A stretch of DNA of 64,000 bases from Pedobacter zeae. Lineage in GTDB: Bacteria > Bacteroidota > Bacteroidia > Sphingobacteriales > Sphingobacteriaceae. Below the pieces are notes generated by a model. It did not search any database. It was not told where the DNA came from and was given only the letters and a program-made list of their open reading frames with translations. The position numbers and the translations under genes were made by a program. The stretch covers positions 496,001 through 560,000 of the forward strand of contig NZ_JACIEF010000004.1 in NCBI RefSeq assembly GCF_014196715.1, given 5' to 3'. This document shows positions 16,502 to 24,827 of the stretch, piece after piece (position 1 is the stretch's first letter; each line of letters begins with the position of its first letter).

Positions 16502-17845
16502 ATGGAGTGGAAATACTTACTTTCGAATAAACGGTACGGTCAGGAGCAATACGGTGCCAGTACCGATCGTGCACGTTCTGATTTTCAGCGCGATTATGAC
16601 CGTTTGATTTTTTCATCCCCCTTTAGAAGGTTGCAGAACAAAACCCAGGTTTTCCCATTGCCCGGAAGTGTTTTTGTTCACAATCGTCTTACCCATAGCC
16701 TGGAAGTGGCCAGCGTGGCCCGCTCTATGGCCAATATTTTCCTCAATAGTGTAAATACACACCATCCTGAACTGATTAAAGAGGTACCTTTAATCAATGA
16801 GGTGGGCAATATTGTTGCAGCCGCTGCACTGGCACACGATTTGGGTAATCCTGCCTTTGGTCATTCGGGTGAAGCAGCCATTTCGAGGTACTTTACCGAT
16901 GGCGACGGCCGTGTATATCAAAAAGACATGAACGAATCGCAATGGCACGACCTGATCAACTTTGAAGGAAATGCAAATGCCATCAGGATTCTTACCCATC
17001 CGCTTAAGGGAAAAGGCAATGATGCCTATGCCTTAACTTACTCTACCCTGGCCTCGATTGCAAAGTATCCGTGTGCATCTATTGCCGGCAAACAAAAAGG
17101 CCTTTTACACCGTAAAAAATATGGTTTCTTCCAGTCAGAAGAAGAAACATTTAAAAAAATAGCAGCCGAGCTTCATCTGCAGCAGGAAGATAACAGGTAC
17201 CTGGTTTATAAACGCCATCCTTTGGTATACCTGGTCGAAGCAGCCGATGATATCTGTTACAGTATCATTGATCTGGAAGATGCCCACCGTTTAAAAATTC
17301 TATCTTATGAAGAGGTGAAGAATTATTTATTGCCATTTGCAAACTCAGGTACCATAGAAGATCGTCTAAAAAACGATTACGAGGATGATGATGCTAAAAT
17401 TGGCCTGCTAAGGGCAAAAGCCATCAATACCTTAACCAATGAATGTGCCGGGATTTTTTTCCGGGAACAGGAAAAACTGTTAAAAGGAGAGCTTAATCAA
17501 AGTTTAACCGACTTACTTCCGGAGCCTTATATTTCGGCCTGGAAAGCAGTAGAAAAGATTTCGGTAGAACGTATCTATAATTTCTCATCGGTAATACAAA
17601 AAGAAGTTGCCGGTTATAAGATCATGGCTGGTTTACTGGAAGAATTTGTGCCGGCCTTAATTCATAATAATACACACTATTATAAAAAGCTTGTTAAACT
17701 GATTCCTAAACAATACCATACCGATTTAACTGATATTTATTCCATTATTCAAAGTGTGCTCGATTTCGTTTCGGGAATGACCGATTTGTACGCGGTTGAT
17801 CTGTACCGCAATATTAAAGGCATATCTTTTCCGTCAGAAACTTAA
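16502..17845 (+). CDS. dgt: Deoxyguanosinetriphosphate triphosphohydrolase
   Basis: A 447-residue HD-domain enzyme that cleaves dGTP to deoxyguanosine and triphosphate. Features are the N-terminal FRRLQNKTQVFPLP, the first metal ligand in HNRLTHSLEV (H65), the HD pair H112-D113 in ALAHDLGNPAFGHSGE, and a later EAADDICYSIIDLED. The length fits the dGTPase family used in Bacteroidota. It is a single gene. Besides dNTP balance, homologues restrict phage replication; that role here is only a possibility. Confidence 0.95.
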   Translation: MEWKYLLSNKRYGQEQYGASTDRARSDFQRDYDRLIFSSPFRRLQNKTQVFPLPGSVFVHNRLTHSLEVASVARSMANIFLNSVNTHHPELIKEVPLINEVGNIVAAAALAHDLGNPAFGHSGEAAISRYFTDGDGRVYQKDMNESQWHDLINFEGNANAIRILTHPLKGKGNDAYALTYSTLASIAKYPCASIAGKQKGLLHRKKYGFFQSEEETFKKIAAELHLQQEDNRYLVYKRHPLVYLVEAADDICYSIIDLEDAHRLKILSYEEVKNYLLPFANSGTIEDRLKNDYEDDDAKIGLLRAKAINTLTNECAGIFFREQEKLLKGELNQSLTDLLPEPYISAWKAVEKISVERIYNFSSVIQKEVAGYKIMAGLLEEFVPALIHNNTHYYKKLVKLIPKQYHTDLTDIYSIIQSVLDFVSGMTDLYAVDLYRNIKGISFPSET

Positions 17846-18122
17846 TTGTGGAATTAAAATCTTTAATAATTATAGCCAGAACTTCCATTTGAGGTTCTTT
17901 TCTGCTGTTTTCTATACAGTAAATGTCGCCAAAACAGGGTGTTGGTGTAAAATTACACAATAGGTGATGATTTATTTTATTGGTTGTCAGTATTTTGTGG
18001 TTCATTGTGTCTTTGTAGATGGTCTTTTGTGTAAAGTAGCATCAAGCCGATATACTAATTTGTAGATTTGAACGTATGGCCATAATTTTTCAGGCCTGTC
18101 AACTTAGATCTCATCCCGGTTC

Positions 18123-20474
18123 ATGAAAAAAATTCTACTCATCACACTGCTGGGCTTTGCCCTGGCATTAACCGTAAAGGCACAGGCACCACAACAATTT
18201 AACTATCAGGGAGCAGCCAGGAATGCCAACGGTACACCAATGGCCAATAAGAACATTTCTTTGCGCATCAGTATTTTGGATGGATCATCAACGGGAACAG
18301 CCCAGTATAGCGAGGTCAGAAATGTAGTAACCAATGTTTATGGCCTTTATGCCATCGCCATAGGCTCAAGTGGTGCAACTTCAGTGAGCGGAACGATTGC
18401 TGGTGTAACCTGGGCCAGCGGATTAAAATTTGTTAAAGTCGAAATCGATCCGGATAATGGAACCAATTTCAGTTTGGCCGGAACCGCTCAGCTATTGAGC
18501 GTTCCTTACGCGCTGTATGCAACTAATGGTCCGGCCGGACCAAAAGGCGATACGGGATCAACTGGGCCTGCTGGCGCACAGGGTGTAGCCGGGGTTGCCG
18601 GCCCGCAAGGACCTGCTGGTGTTGCCGGGGCAACAGGCGCCCAGGGGCCAATTGGTTTAACTGGTGCTACAGGACCGCAGGGGCCGGCAGGTGTTAAAGG
18701 CGACACAGGAGCTACAGGACCTGCGGGAGTTCAGGGTCCGCAAGGTGTAAAAGGCGATAAAGGTGATACAGGTGCCACAGGGCCTGTTGGGCCATCAACC
18801 GGGGTTGCAGGTGGCGATTTAACCGGTAATTATCCAAATCCAACCTTTGCCAACATCCAGGGTAAAACCCTAAGTGCCAACGCGCCGGTTAATAATCAGG
18901 TGTTGTTGTTTGATGGTAGCGCCTGGAAACCAGTTACCTTAGATGTTGCCCAGTTGGCGGGCGCAAAAGCCTTAACTTCGACCGATTTAACTGTGAGTGC
19001 CAATGGCGCCACAGCGCTGCTTAAAGATGTGGTTATTGATATCAATGCCGGTGCAGTAACAACTGTTAAACTTGCTGACGCTGCTGTTACCACAATAAAA
19101 ATAGCCGATGGAGCCATTACCACCCCTAAATTGGCTGATGCAGCCGTTACCTCGGCAAAAATTGGCAATAAAGAAGTTAAAAATGTTAATATCGATGATG
19201 CAGCGGTAAATACCCTGCAACTGGCAGATGGCTCGGTTACCACGCCAAAACTGGCCGATGCAGCCGTTACCTCGGTAAAAATTGGCAATAAAGAAGTTAA
19301 AAATATCAATATCGACGATGCCGCCGTAAATACCTTGCAGCTGGCCGATGGTTCGGTAACGACAGCTAAACTTGCCGATGCCGCGGTAACACTGGCAAAA
19401 TTAACTACAGCAGGTGCAACCGATGCCAATAAAGTATACATTACCAATGCCGTAACCGGTAAACCCGAGCTCATTAGCCGAACTTTATTTGCCAACGCCA
19501 ATGCCTGGGCTTTAAAAGGTAATACTGGCAATGTAGATCAAACCAATAATTTTTTAGGCAATACCGATGATGTAGCCATCAACTTTTTGGTAAACGGGCA
19601 AAAATCTGGTCGTTTAGGTAATTCGGGCGAAACCAATGTATCTTATGGTTATAAAACTATCGCCAGCAATGTTTCGGGCTTTTACAACAGTGCATTTGGT
19701 AAAGAAGCACTTTCGGTAAACATATCCGGTTACGAAAACAGTGCTTTTGGTCACATGGTGCTGCAAAGGAGTTTCAGCGGCATTAATAACAGCGGTTTCG
19801 GTTCGCAGGCTTTAAGCGTAAGTACAGTAGGCTCCAACAACAGTGCCTTCGGTACCCATACCTTAATGGCCAATGGTACCGGAATTAATAATACAGCAAT
19901 AGGTAGTTTAACATTAGAAGCCAGCAATGGCGATAACAATACTGCTTTAGGCTATGCCGCCGGATCAAAAAACAATGGATCGGGTAATATTTTTATTGGT
20001 AGTAACGCGGGCAGTACGAGTACCAGTGTAAACAATACTCTGGTCGTGGCCAATACCAATACCACCTATCCGCTAATTGCAGGCAGTATGACTACTGATG
20101 GAGGTACTTTAACGCTTAATGGCAGTAATGCAGCTGCATCAACAACTTATGCGCCGGCAAATGCAAGCACCTTAAATGTAAATGGTTCGGTTTCGGCAAG
20201 TATCTTAACTTATACCGCCGGTGGAACATTAACACTGGATGCCAGTCATTATACAATCAGACTAAAAAATGCAGGTTTGGCTGTTACTTTAAATCTGCCT
20301 GCACCCGTTACCTGCAAGGGTAGGATTTATGTGATTGTAAAAGCACTATCAACAGGCAATGTTACTTTAAACAATGCCATTGCGATGGATGACGATACAA
20401 CGCTTACTACGATTACAGGGAACAAAATATTAACCATCCAAAGTGATGGCTCATCGTGGATCTCTTTAAATTAA
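18123..20474 (+). CDS. Secreted collagen-like surface protein with tandem repeats
   Basis: A 783-residue protein. It has a signal peptide (1-21, ending VKAQ), then a domain starting PQQFNYQGAARNANGTP shared by many Bacteroidota surface proteins (about 22-135). A collagen-like Gly-X-Y run follows (about 137-225, with PQGPAGVKGDTGATGP-type repeats). Next is a beta-helical repeat of 40 residues with LADAAVT, KIGNKEVKN, IDDAAVNTLQLADG (about 310-425), and then head-type repeats of NSAFG/NNTAIG/NTALG (about 520-640). The end is a compact beta domain. The layout suggests a trimeric fibre. The next two genes are a type IX CTD protein and a PorP/SprF protein. Confidence 0.85.
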   Translation: MKKILLITLLGFALALTVKAQAPQQFNYQGAARNANGTPMANKNISLRISILDGSSTGTAQYSEVRNVVTNVYGLYAIAIGSSGATSVSGTIAGVTWASGLKFVKVEIDPDNGTNFSLAGTAQLLSVPYALYATNGPAGPKGDTGSTGPAGAQGVAGVAGPQGPAGVAGATGAQGPIGLTGATGPQGPAGVKGDTGATGPAGVQGPQGVKGDKGDTGATGPVGPSTGVAGGDLTGNYPNPTFANIQGKTLSANAPVNNQVLLFDGSAWKPVTLDVAQLAGAKALTSTDLTVSANGATALLKDVVIDINAGAVTTVKLADAAVTTIKIADGAITTPKLADAAVTSAKIGNKEVKNVNIDDAAVNTLQLADGSVTTPKLADAAVTSVKIGNKEVKNINIDDAAVNTLQLADGSVTTAKLADAAVTLAKLTTAGATDANKVYITNAVTGKPELISRTLFANANAWALKGNTGNVDQTNNFLGNTDDVAINFLVNGQKSGRLGNSGETNVSYGYKTIASNVSGFYNSAFGKEALSVNISGYENSAFGHMVLQRSFSGINNSGFGSQALSVSTVGSNNSAFGTHTLMANGTGINNTAIGSLTLEASNGDNNTALGYAAGSKNNGSGNIFIGSNAGSTSTSVNNTLVVANTNTTYPLIAGSMTTDGGTLTLNGSNAAASTTYAPANASTLNVNGSVSASILTYTAGGTLTLDASHYTIRLKNAGLAVTLNLPAPVTCKGRIYVIVKALSTGNVTLNNAIAMDDDTTLTTITGNKILTIQSDGSSWISLN
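19134..19373 (+). repeat. Two tandem 120-bp repeats inside the collagen-like gene
   Basis: Units 19134-19253 and 19254-19373 are nearly identical and encode 40 residues each. Shorter LADAAVT units flank them on both sides. Such repeats can change copy number by recombination and so vary fibre length. Confidence 0.9.
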
Positions 20475-20479
20475 GCGCC

Positions 20480-20983
20480 ATGAAAAGGATCTATTCCCTG
20501 CTTGTTCTTTTGCTGTTGCTGTGCTTTGGGATAAAGGTTAAAGCGCAGAGTTTGCCTTACGTATTTAATTCGGCCAGTGGCTCAGGTAAAATCAATAACC
20601 AGCTCTACGATTTCAGCATTGGCGAAATGACACTTGTGCAAACTTTTCCGGTGAGCAATACCAGTCTAACACAAGGATTTTTGCAGCCCTTTTTAATTAT
20701 CGATACACAGGCAGATGTAAGCATCGTAAATAACATTCTTACGCCAAACGGCGATGGCAAAAACGATTTTTTTGTTATTAAAGGACTGGAAAAATATCCA
20801 AACCACAAGCTTATCATTTTTGACAGGGGAGGGCGGATGATTTACTCTTCCGTAAACTATAAGAACAACTGGGATGGCTATGTAAACGGATCGGCACTTG
20901 CCGAAGATACCTACTATTACATGCTCGATTTAGGTAGCGAAGGTACCGTTAAAGGGTTTATTTCTATTTTATATAAAAAGTAA
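20480..20983 (+). CDS. Small type IX secretion protein with gliding-type C-terminal domain
   Basis: A 167-residue protein. A signal peptide (KRIYSLLVLLLLLCFGIKVKAQ) is followed by a short beta domain, then a CHU_C / gliding-motility C-terminal domain (TIGR04131 type, about 85-167): NNILTPNGDGKNDFFVIKGLEKYPNHKL, IFDRGGRMIY, NWDGYVNG, EDTYYYML. This is a type B sorting signal for the type IX system. The ATG at 20480 is 5 bp after the upstream stop; an in-frame TTG at 20456 lies inside the upstream gene and is rejected. The neighbours make this a three-gene export unit. Confidence 0.88.
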   Translation: MKRIYSLLVLLLLLCFGIKVKAQSLPYVFNSASGSGKINNQLYDFSIGEMTLVQTFPVSNTSLTQGFLQPFLIIDTQADVSIVNNILTPNGDGKNDFFVIKGLEKYPNHKLIIFDRGGRMIYSSVNYKNNWDGYVNGSALAEDTYYYMLDLGSEGTVKGFISILYKK

Positions 20984-20987
20984 CGGC

Positions 20988-21875
20988 ATGAGTAGCAGGA
21001 AAAGCATAATAACAGGGCTGTTGGTTTTATTAGGAATACCGGCATTAGCCCAGCTTAACCCCATGGGCAGCATTTATTATCAGAACCAGTTTTTGGCCAA
21101 TCCGGCTATGGCGGGTGTAGAGAAAGGGTTTAGCCTGAATGCGGCTTTGAAGACCCAGTGGACAGGCATAGATGGCGGTCCCCGGATTCAATACTTAACG
21201 GGAGATTACGCCCTGCAAAACGATAAGGTAGGCCTGGGCATACTTTTTTATAACGAAGGTGCCGGCGCCATTAACCGTACCAGGGCAACAGTAACCTATG
21301 CTTACCATTTACCTTTAAATGGTGGTGCCGAATTTGTCGATTTTGGTCTCTCGGCCGGGATTATGAATGAGTGGGTAGATTTTGGCAAGGTAAAAGGCGA
21401 TCTTGATGATGATGTATTGAATAGCTTTAACGACCGCAGATTGTATTTGGATGGCGATTTTGGTATAGCCTACCGTAACGATAAGCTCACTATTCAGGGG
21501 GCTTTGCCCAATCTGAAAAGGTTTTTTAAAAGAGATCAGATCAGAAATGTGGTAGACCGGTCTGTTTATTTTCTGGCCGCTGGTTACCAGTTTACAACCG
21601 ACAAAGTGATAAACAGCATCGAACCCAAGTTGGTTTACCGCGGGGTACAAAACTATGATGGCATTTTTGATGCGGGCGTAAATATTCAGTTTTTTGATCA
21701 GAAGTTAATGCTTAATGGCATATACCACAGCACCAACAGTTTTACCGGAGGTTTTGGCGCCAATTATAAAAACCAGTTTTCTATTTTGTTGCAGTACACC
21801 ACCAATACCTCAAAAATGCAGAATTACAGTAATGGAGAGTTTGAGGTAGGGTTAAAATATAGTTTGAAGAATTAG
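20988..21875 (+). CDS. PorP/SprF family type IX secretion outer-membrane protein
   Basis: A 295-residue protein. A signal peptide ending PALAQ is followed by a beta-barrel sequence with family marks: YYQNQFLANPAMAGVEKGFSL, WTGIDGGPRIQYLTGDY, GLGILFYNEGAGAI and a C-terminal strand ending in aromatic/polar residues (EVGLKYSLKN). PorP/SprF proteins anchor type B CTD substrates at the surface, and SprF pairs with the adhesin SprB in Flavobacterium. The start is 4 bp after the CTD gene, so these are co-transcribed. Confidence 0.92.
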   Translation: MSSRKSIITGLLVLLGIPALAQLNPMGSIYYQNQFLANPAMAGVEKGFSLNAALKTQWTGIDGGPRIQYLTGDYALQNDKVGLGILFYNEGAGAINRTRATVTYAYHLPLNGGAEFVDFGLSAGIMNEWVDFGKVKGDLDDDVLNSFNDRRLYLDGDFGIAYRNDKLTIQGALPNLKRFFKRDQIRNVVDRSVYFLAAGYQFTTDKVINSIEPKLVYRGVQNYDGIFDAGVNIQFFDQKLMLNGIYHSTNSFTGGFGANYKNQFSILLQYTTNTSKMQNYSNGEFEVGLKYSLKN

Positions 21876-21929
21876 ATATCGTTCATTAGGTTTGTAACGG
21901 GGTTTAGCTGCCTACAAGGCACTGTCCGA

Positions 21930-22018
21930 AGTAAAATAAACCAGGCAGCAGCGGTTCCGATCCTTCATCGGAAATAGCGGATGGCGGGGCTGGCGGAACC
22001 GATTGGTACAAGCACTGC
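21930..22018 (+). repeat. Dispersed repeat family C (copy 2)
   Basis: Contains GGAAATAGCGGATGGCGGGGCTGG (21969-21992), similar to AGCGGATAGCGGGGCTGC at 51059-51076 and, in reverse complement, to the repeat at 8631. Inner inverted repeats (GGTTCCGAT with ATCGGAA) are present. Confidence 0.5.
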
Positions 22019-22054
22019 TTTTCATATGAAAGTGACAGTTTTTAATAGAAAGAT

Positions 22055-22090
22055 CGTCATCTCGACTGAGCGTAGCGAATGGAGAGATCT
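22055..22090. repeat. Dispersed repeat family A, half copy
   Basis: CGTCATCTCGACTGAGCGTAGCGAATGGAGAGATCT-type left arm only; the right arm is missing. It is placed directly next to the family E palindrome. Confidence 0.75.
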
Positions 22091-22101
22091 GTGTTTTGAA
22101 T

Positions 22102-22144
22102 GATTGAATTTTGAGTGACTGAATCAATCATTCAAAATTCAATC
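22102..22144. repeat. Palindromic repeat family E (copy 2)
   Basis: GATTGAATTTTGAGTGA (22102-22118) and TCATTCAAAATTCAATC (22128-22144) pair over 17 bp with one mismatch and a 9-nt loop. It lies 12 bp downstream of the minus-strand gene's stop and could terminate it. Confidence 0.75.
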
Positions 22145-22155
22145 GTTTGGCTTGC

Positions 22156-22767
22156 TTATCTGCCGCGCCCTTCGTCCCATTTATTGCGCTCATCCTGCAA
22201 CTCGCGGGCCAGTTTCATTTCTTTATCTTTTGCCTTTACTTTGTGTGCCTGAAATTCGTTTGCCACTTCCTGGTAAAGTTCGGTACGGTATTTTGCCTCA
22301 TGTCTTAGTTTGCCAGATTGAAAAATAACAATTGCCAAACCTATTGCCAATACAATAATAATGGTCCAAACAATGGTGTTGTAGGTTCCCTTGTTAAAAG
22401 CAATACCCAGAAATTTAATTTCGTTAACAGCAGCATTGGCATTGGCCAGCGAACTTTCCTTTCCGCTAACTTCGCCTTTTAAGCTCGAGATACTGCCGGC
22501 CTGTGCTTTAATTTCCTGCCTGGCCTGTTGCAGTTGTTTGCGCTCTTTTTTTAGCGTATCGTTAACACTTTTCCATAAAGCCGATAGCCGGGTTGGGTTG
22601 ATCAGTCTTGCACCGTATAAGCTCTTAGATTTTCTTAACATGAACTCATACTGACCGTTTAAAGATGGATCGGTATTTTTTAAGGTGTCTTGCTGGACCT
22701 GCCCGAAAGCGATATTAAAAAACAGGATAGCTACTAAAAACAATAGGGTGTGTTTAATTTTTTGCAT
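22156..22767 (-). CDS. Secreted/membrane coiled-coil protein
   Basis: A 203-residue protein. A signal peptide (KIKHTLLFLVAILFFNIAFGQ) is followed by a charged coiled coil (about 65-115: KKERKQLQQARQEIKAQAG), then a single membrane segment (about 128-150: TIVWTIIIVLAIGLAIVIF) and a second charged helix to the end. It is probably anchored in the inner membrane with its coiled coil in the periplasm. Relatives carry unhelpful names in databases; sequence features give no enzyme motif. Confidence 0.75.
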   Translation of the reverse strand: MQKIKHTLLFLVAILFFNIAFGQVQQDTLKNTDPSLNGQYEFMLRKSKSLYGARLINPTRLSALWKSVNDTLKKERKQLQQARQEIKAQAGSISSLKGEVSGKESSLANANAAVNEIKFLGIAFNKGTYNTIVWTIIIVLAIGLAIVIFQSGKLRHEAKYRTELYQEVANEFQAHKVKAKDKEMKLARELQDERNKWDEGRGR

Positions 22768-22927
22768 AGTTTAATATAGGTGTTAGATTGTAGAACCACA
22801 TTTTTATCTACTTTAGCCTGAATCTATTCTTGATTTGGGCGAATGAAAAATAGATAAAAATGTTCTCGTTTTTACCTCTAAATAACAATTTTATCTAAGT
22901 TTTATTATAAAATAATTTACGATAGGT

Positions 22928-22935
22928 TACATTTG
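22928..22935 (+). promoter_or_regulatory. -7 box TACATTTG, 4 nt before the start codon
   Basis: TACATTTG ends 4 nt before the ATG at 22940. A leaderless transcript for the prephenate dehydrogenase gene is implied. Confidence 0.55.
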
Positions 22936-22939
22936 TTGC

Positions 22940-24196
22940 ATGCAAATAGGAATTATTGGTTTAGGCGACATGGGCAAATTGTATGCTTTGTCGTTTGTAA
23001 AAGCTGGTTATAAAGTATGTGGGGCAGATATGCCCTTACGTTTTACGGATTTAAAAAATGAGCTTGAACCTAAAGGGATAGAAGTTTTGATTGATGGCCA
23101 TGAGGTGGCGCGTAAATCGGATTTTATCATTTACTGTGTAGAAGCCGAAAAAATTGATGAAGTAGTGGCTACTTTTGCGCGCTCAACCAAATATGGTGCA
23201 ATTGTTTCAGGTCAAACATCGGTTAAAAACCCCGAAATTGCTGCTTTTGAAAAGCACCTTCCAAATGATACCCAGATTGTAACCTGCCATTCTTTGCATG
23301 GGCCGGCTTTTAGTCCCGAGGGGCAAACGCTGGTGGTGGTGCGTCACCGTGCTACCGATGAGGTTTATGCGAAAGCATTGGAAATTTATAAGGCGTTAAA
23401 ATCGAACATTATCGAAATGGACGACTATAGGGAGCACGACCGTATTGTGGCCGATACCCAGGCGGTAACGCATATGGGCTTCGAAAGCATGGGCTCGGCC
23501 TGGAAAAATGCAGGTTTTTTCCCCTGGGATAACCCGGCTTATGCAGGAGGGATTGATAACGTGAAGATTTTAACCACCTTACGGATTTTTAGTTACAAAT
23601 CGCACATTTATGCCGGTTTGGCTATTTTAAATCCTTATGCGCAAAAGCAGGTAAAATATTATGCCCAGGCAGAATCTGAGCTGTTTAAGCTCATGATCTG
23701 TGAAAATGAAGCTGAGTTTAGGGAAAAGATTTATGCCGCCCGCGATTTCGTTTTTCATGAAAGCCGTTCGTTGCTGCTTTTGGATGATAACATCATGAAA
23801 GAATTCAGCTTGTCTGATGCAGACCATAAACAAAAGCCTAATTCACATTTAAGTTTACTGAGCATGGTGTATGCCTGGTATAAAATGGGGGTAAATCCTT
23901 ACGATAACCTGATCTGTCAAACTCCGCCGTTTAAACTCCGCTTAGGCATTGCAGAATATTTATTTAAAAACGAGGAAATGCTCGAAGAATCCATCCAAAC
24001 AGCACTGTACGATAAGTCCATCCGTGGCGATGACCTGGAATTCCATACCGCGGTACACGAATGGGCATCTATTATCGGCTATGGTGATTTAAAAGGTTAT
24101 AAGGAACATTTCGAAGCGGCGAAATCATTTTTTGCCAACCGGCTGAACGATGGCAGGGATCTGAGTGCGGAGATGATTAAAAGGTTGGGGAAATGA
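22940..24196 (+). CDS. Prephenate dehydrogenase, fungal Tyr1-like
   Basis: A 418-residue NAD(P)-dependent enzyme that converts prephenate to 4-hydroxyphenylpyruvate for tyrosine synthesis. The Rossmann start IGIIGLGDMGKLYA, the GQTSVKNPEI segment, the catalytic-type HSLHGP and ADTQAVTH follow the order of yeast Tyr1. Even late segments (LLLLDD, PNSHLSLL, DDLEF) match my memory of that protein. This is not the short bacterial TyrA, and no chorismate mutase or ACT domain is visible. It stands alone on the plus strand with its own promoter box, outside any aromatic operon. Confidence 0.87.
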   Translation: MQIGIIGLGDMGKLYALSFVKAGYKVCGADMPLRFTDLKNELEPKGIEVLIDGHEVARKSDFIIYCVEAEKIDEVVATFARSTKYGAIVSGQTSVKNPEIAAFEKHLPNDTQIVTCHSLHGPAFSPEGQTLVVVRHRATDEVYAKALEIYKALKSNIIEMDDYREHDRIVADTQAVTHMGFESMGSAWKNAGFFPWDNPAYAGGIDNVKILTTLRIFSYKSHIYAGLAILNPYAQKQVKYYAQAESELFKLMICENEAEFREKIYAARDFVFHESRSLLLLDDNIMKEFSLSDADHKQKPNSHLSLLSMVYAWYKMGVNPYDNLICQTPPFKLRLGIAEYLFKNEEMLEESIQTALYDKSIRGDDLEFHTAVHEWASIIGYGDLKGYKEHFEAAKSFFANRLNDGRDLSAEMIKRLGK

Positions 24197-24242
24197 TGTA
24201 AGATGGAAAAATGTAAGATGGATGATGGAAAACGTATGATGG
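24195..24242. repeat. Dispersed repeat family D (copy 2)
   Basis: GATGTAAGATGGAAAAATG followed by GTAAGATGGATGATGGAAAAC. It is related in reverse complement to 4740-4786 and 61897-61940. It directly follows the stop of the dehydrogenase gene. Confidence 0.6.
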
Positions 24243-24389
24243 CATCTATTGTGTGTGTAGTGATTTATTAGCATGTAATTAAACTTACTAAAATATGCTG
24301 TTATCATTTTGATATTTTAATTTTATTTTTAAGAGATTGTTATTATTTTCGAATGAAATGTACGCTCATTTTTAAATCTAAATACCATT

Positions 24390-24747
24390 TTGGAACATCT
24401 CACCCAAACCCGCAAATTTTTAGTTACATCCAGGGCTATTCTGGCAATTATATTTTTGATTGGCACGCTACAAGCCTTATCTTTCCGCTTGAATTCCCTT
24501 GAGGTTCTGGTAAATGCAACAGTGTTATTTTATATAATCCTAATGATTGTTTTAGCGTATCAGGAAGCTTATAGTAAGCATCAATTTGTTGTTGTAAATA
24601 AAATTATTGGAGGTTTTTCAATCTTATTGGGCGGTTTTTTTAGGATATACAATAATTAAGGTCGGCAATAATTCTTTCGTATGGCTGAGCGTTTTATTGT
24701 GTGTTTGGATAATCGTCGTTGGGCTTTACGACTTGTTTGGAGAATGA
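24390..24747 (+). pseudogene. Four-helix membrane protein, probably frameshifted at a T7 tract
   Basis: The open frame from TTG 24390 encodes 89 residues with three hydrophobic segments and ends at 24659 with RIYNN. The +1 frame directly after the tract 24635-24641 (seven T) reads GYTIIKVGNNSFVWLSV and continues LLCVWIIVVGLYDLFGE to a TGA at 24745-24747. This is a fourth membrane helix with a normal end. With six T the two parts join into one 118-residue protein. Options are a real inactivating indel, a phase-variable tract, programmed slippage or a sequencing error. No ATG start was found. The family is unknown. Confidence 0.55.
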
Positions 24748-24827
24748 TTATTTCTTTGTCAGAAGAAGATGTTTTGAGGATTCTAAATTTAGAATGTAAA
24801 TTCATATATAATTATTATTAATCGGTT

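Noticed and set aside
16502..17845. dGTPase as an anti-phage gene
   Set aside because: Full-length housekeeping-type enzyme in a non-defence context; no evidence for a dedicated system.
17814..18005. Minus-strand 63-codon frame after dgt
   Set aside because: Overlaps the end of dgt and has no recognisable features; AT-rich chance frame.
19134..19373. Regular tandem repeats that could suggest a CRISPR array
   Set aside because: Units are adjacent without spacers and are in-frame coding repeats.
18896..19531. Minus-strand frame of 211 codons opposite the collagen-like gene
   Set aside because: It mirrors the repetitive plus-strand gene; its low-complexity A/S/V composition is the antisense of the repeats.
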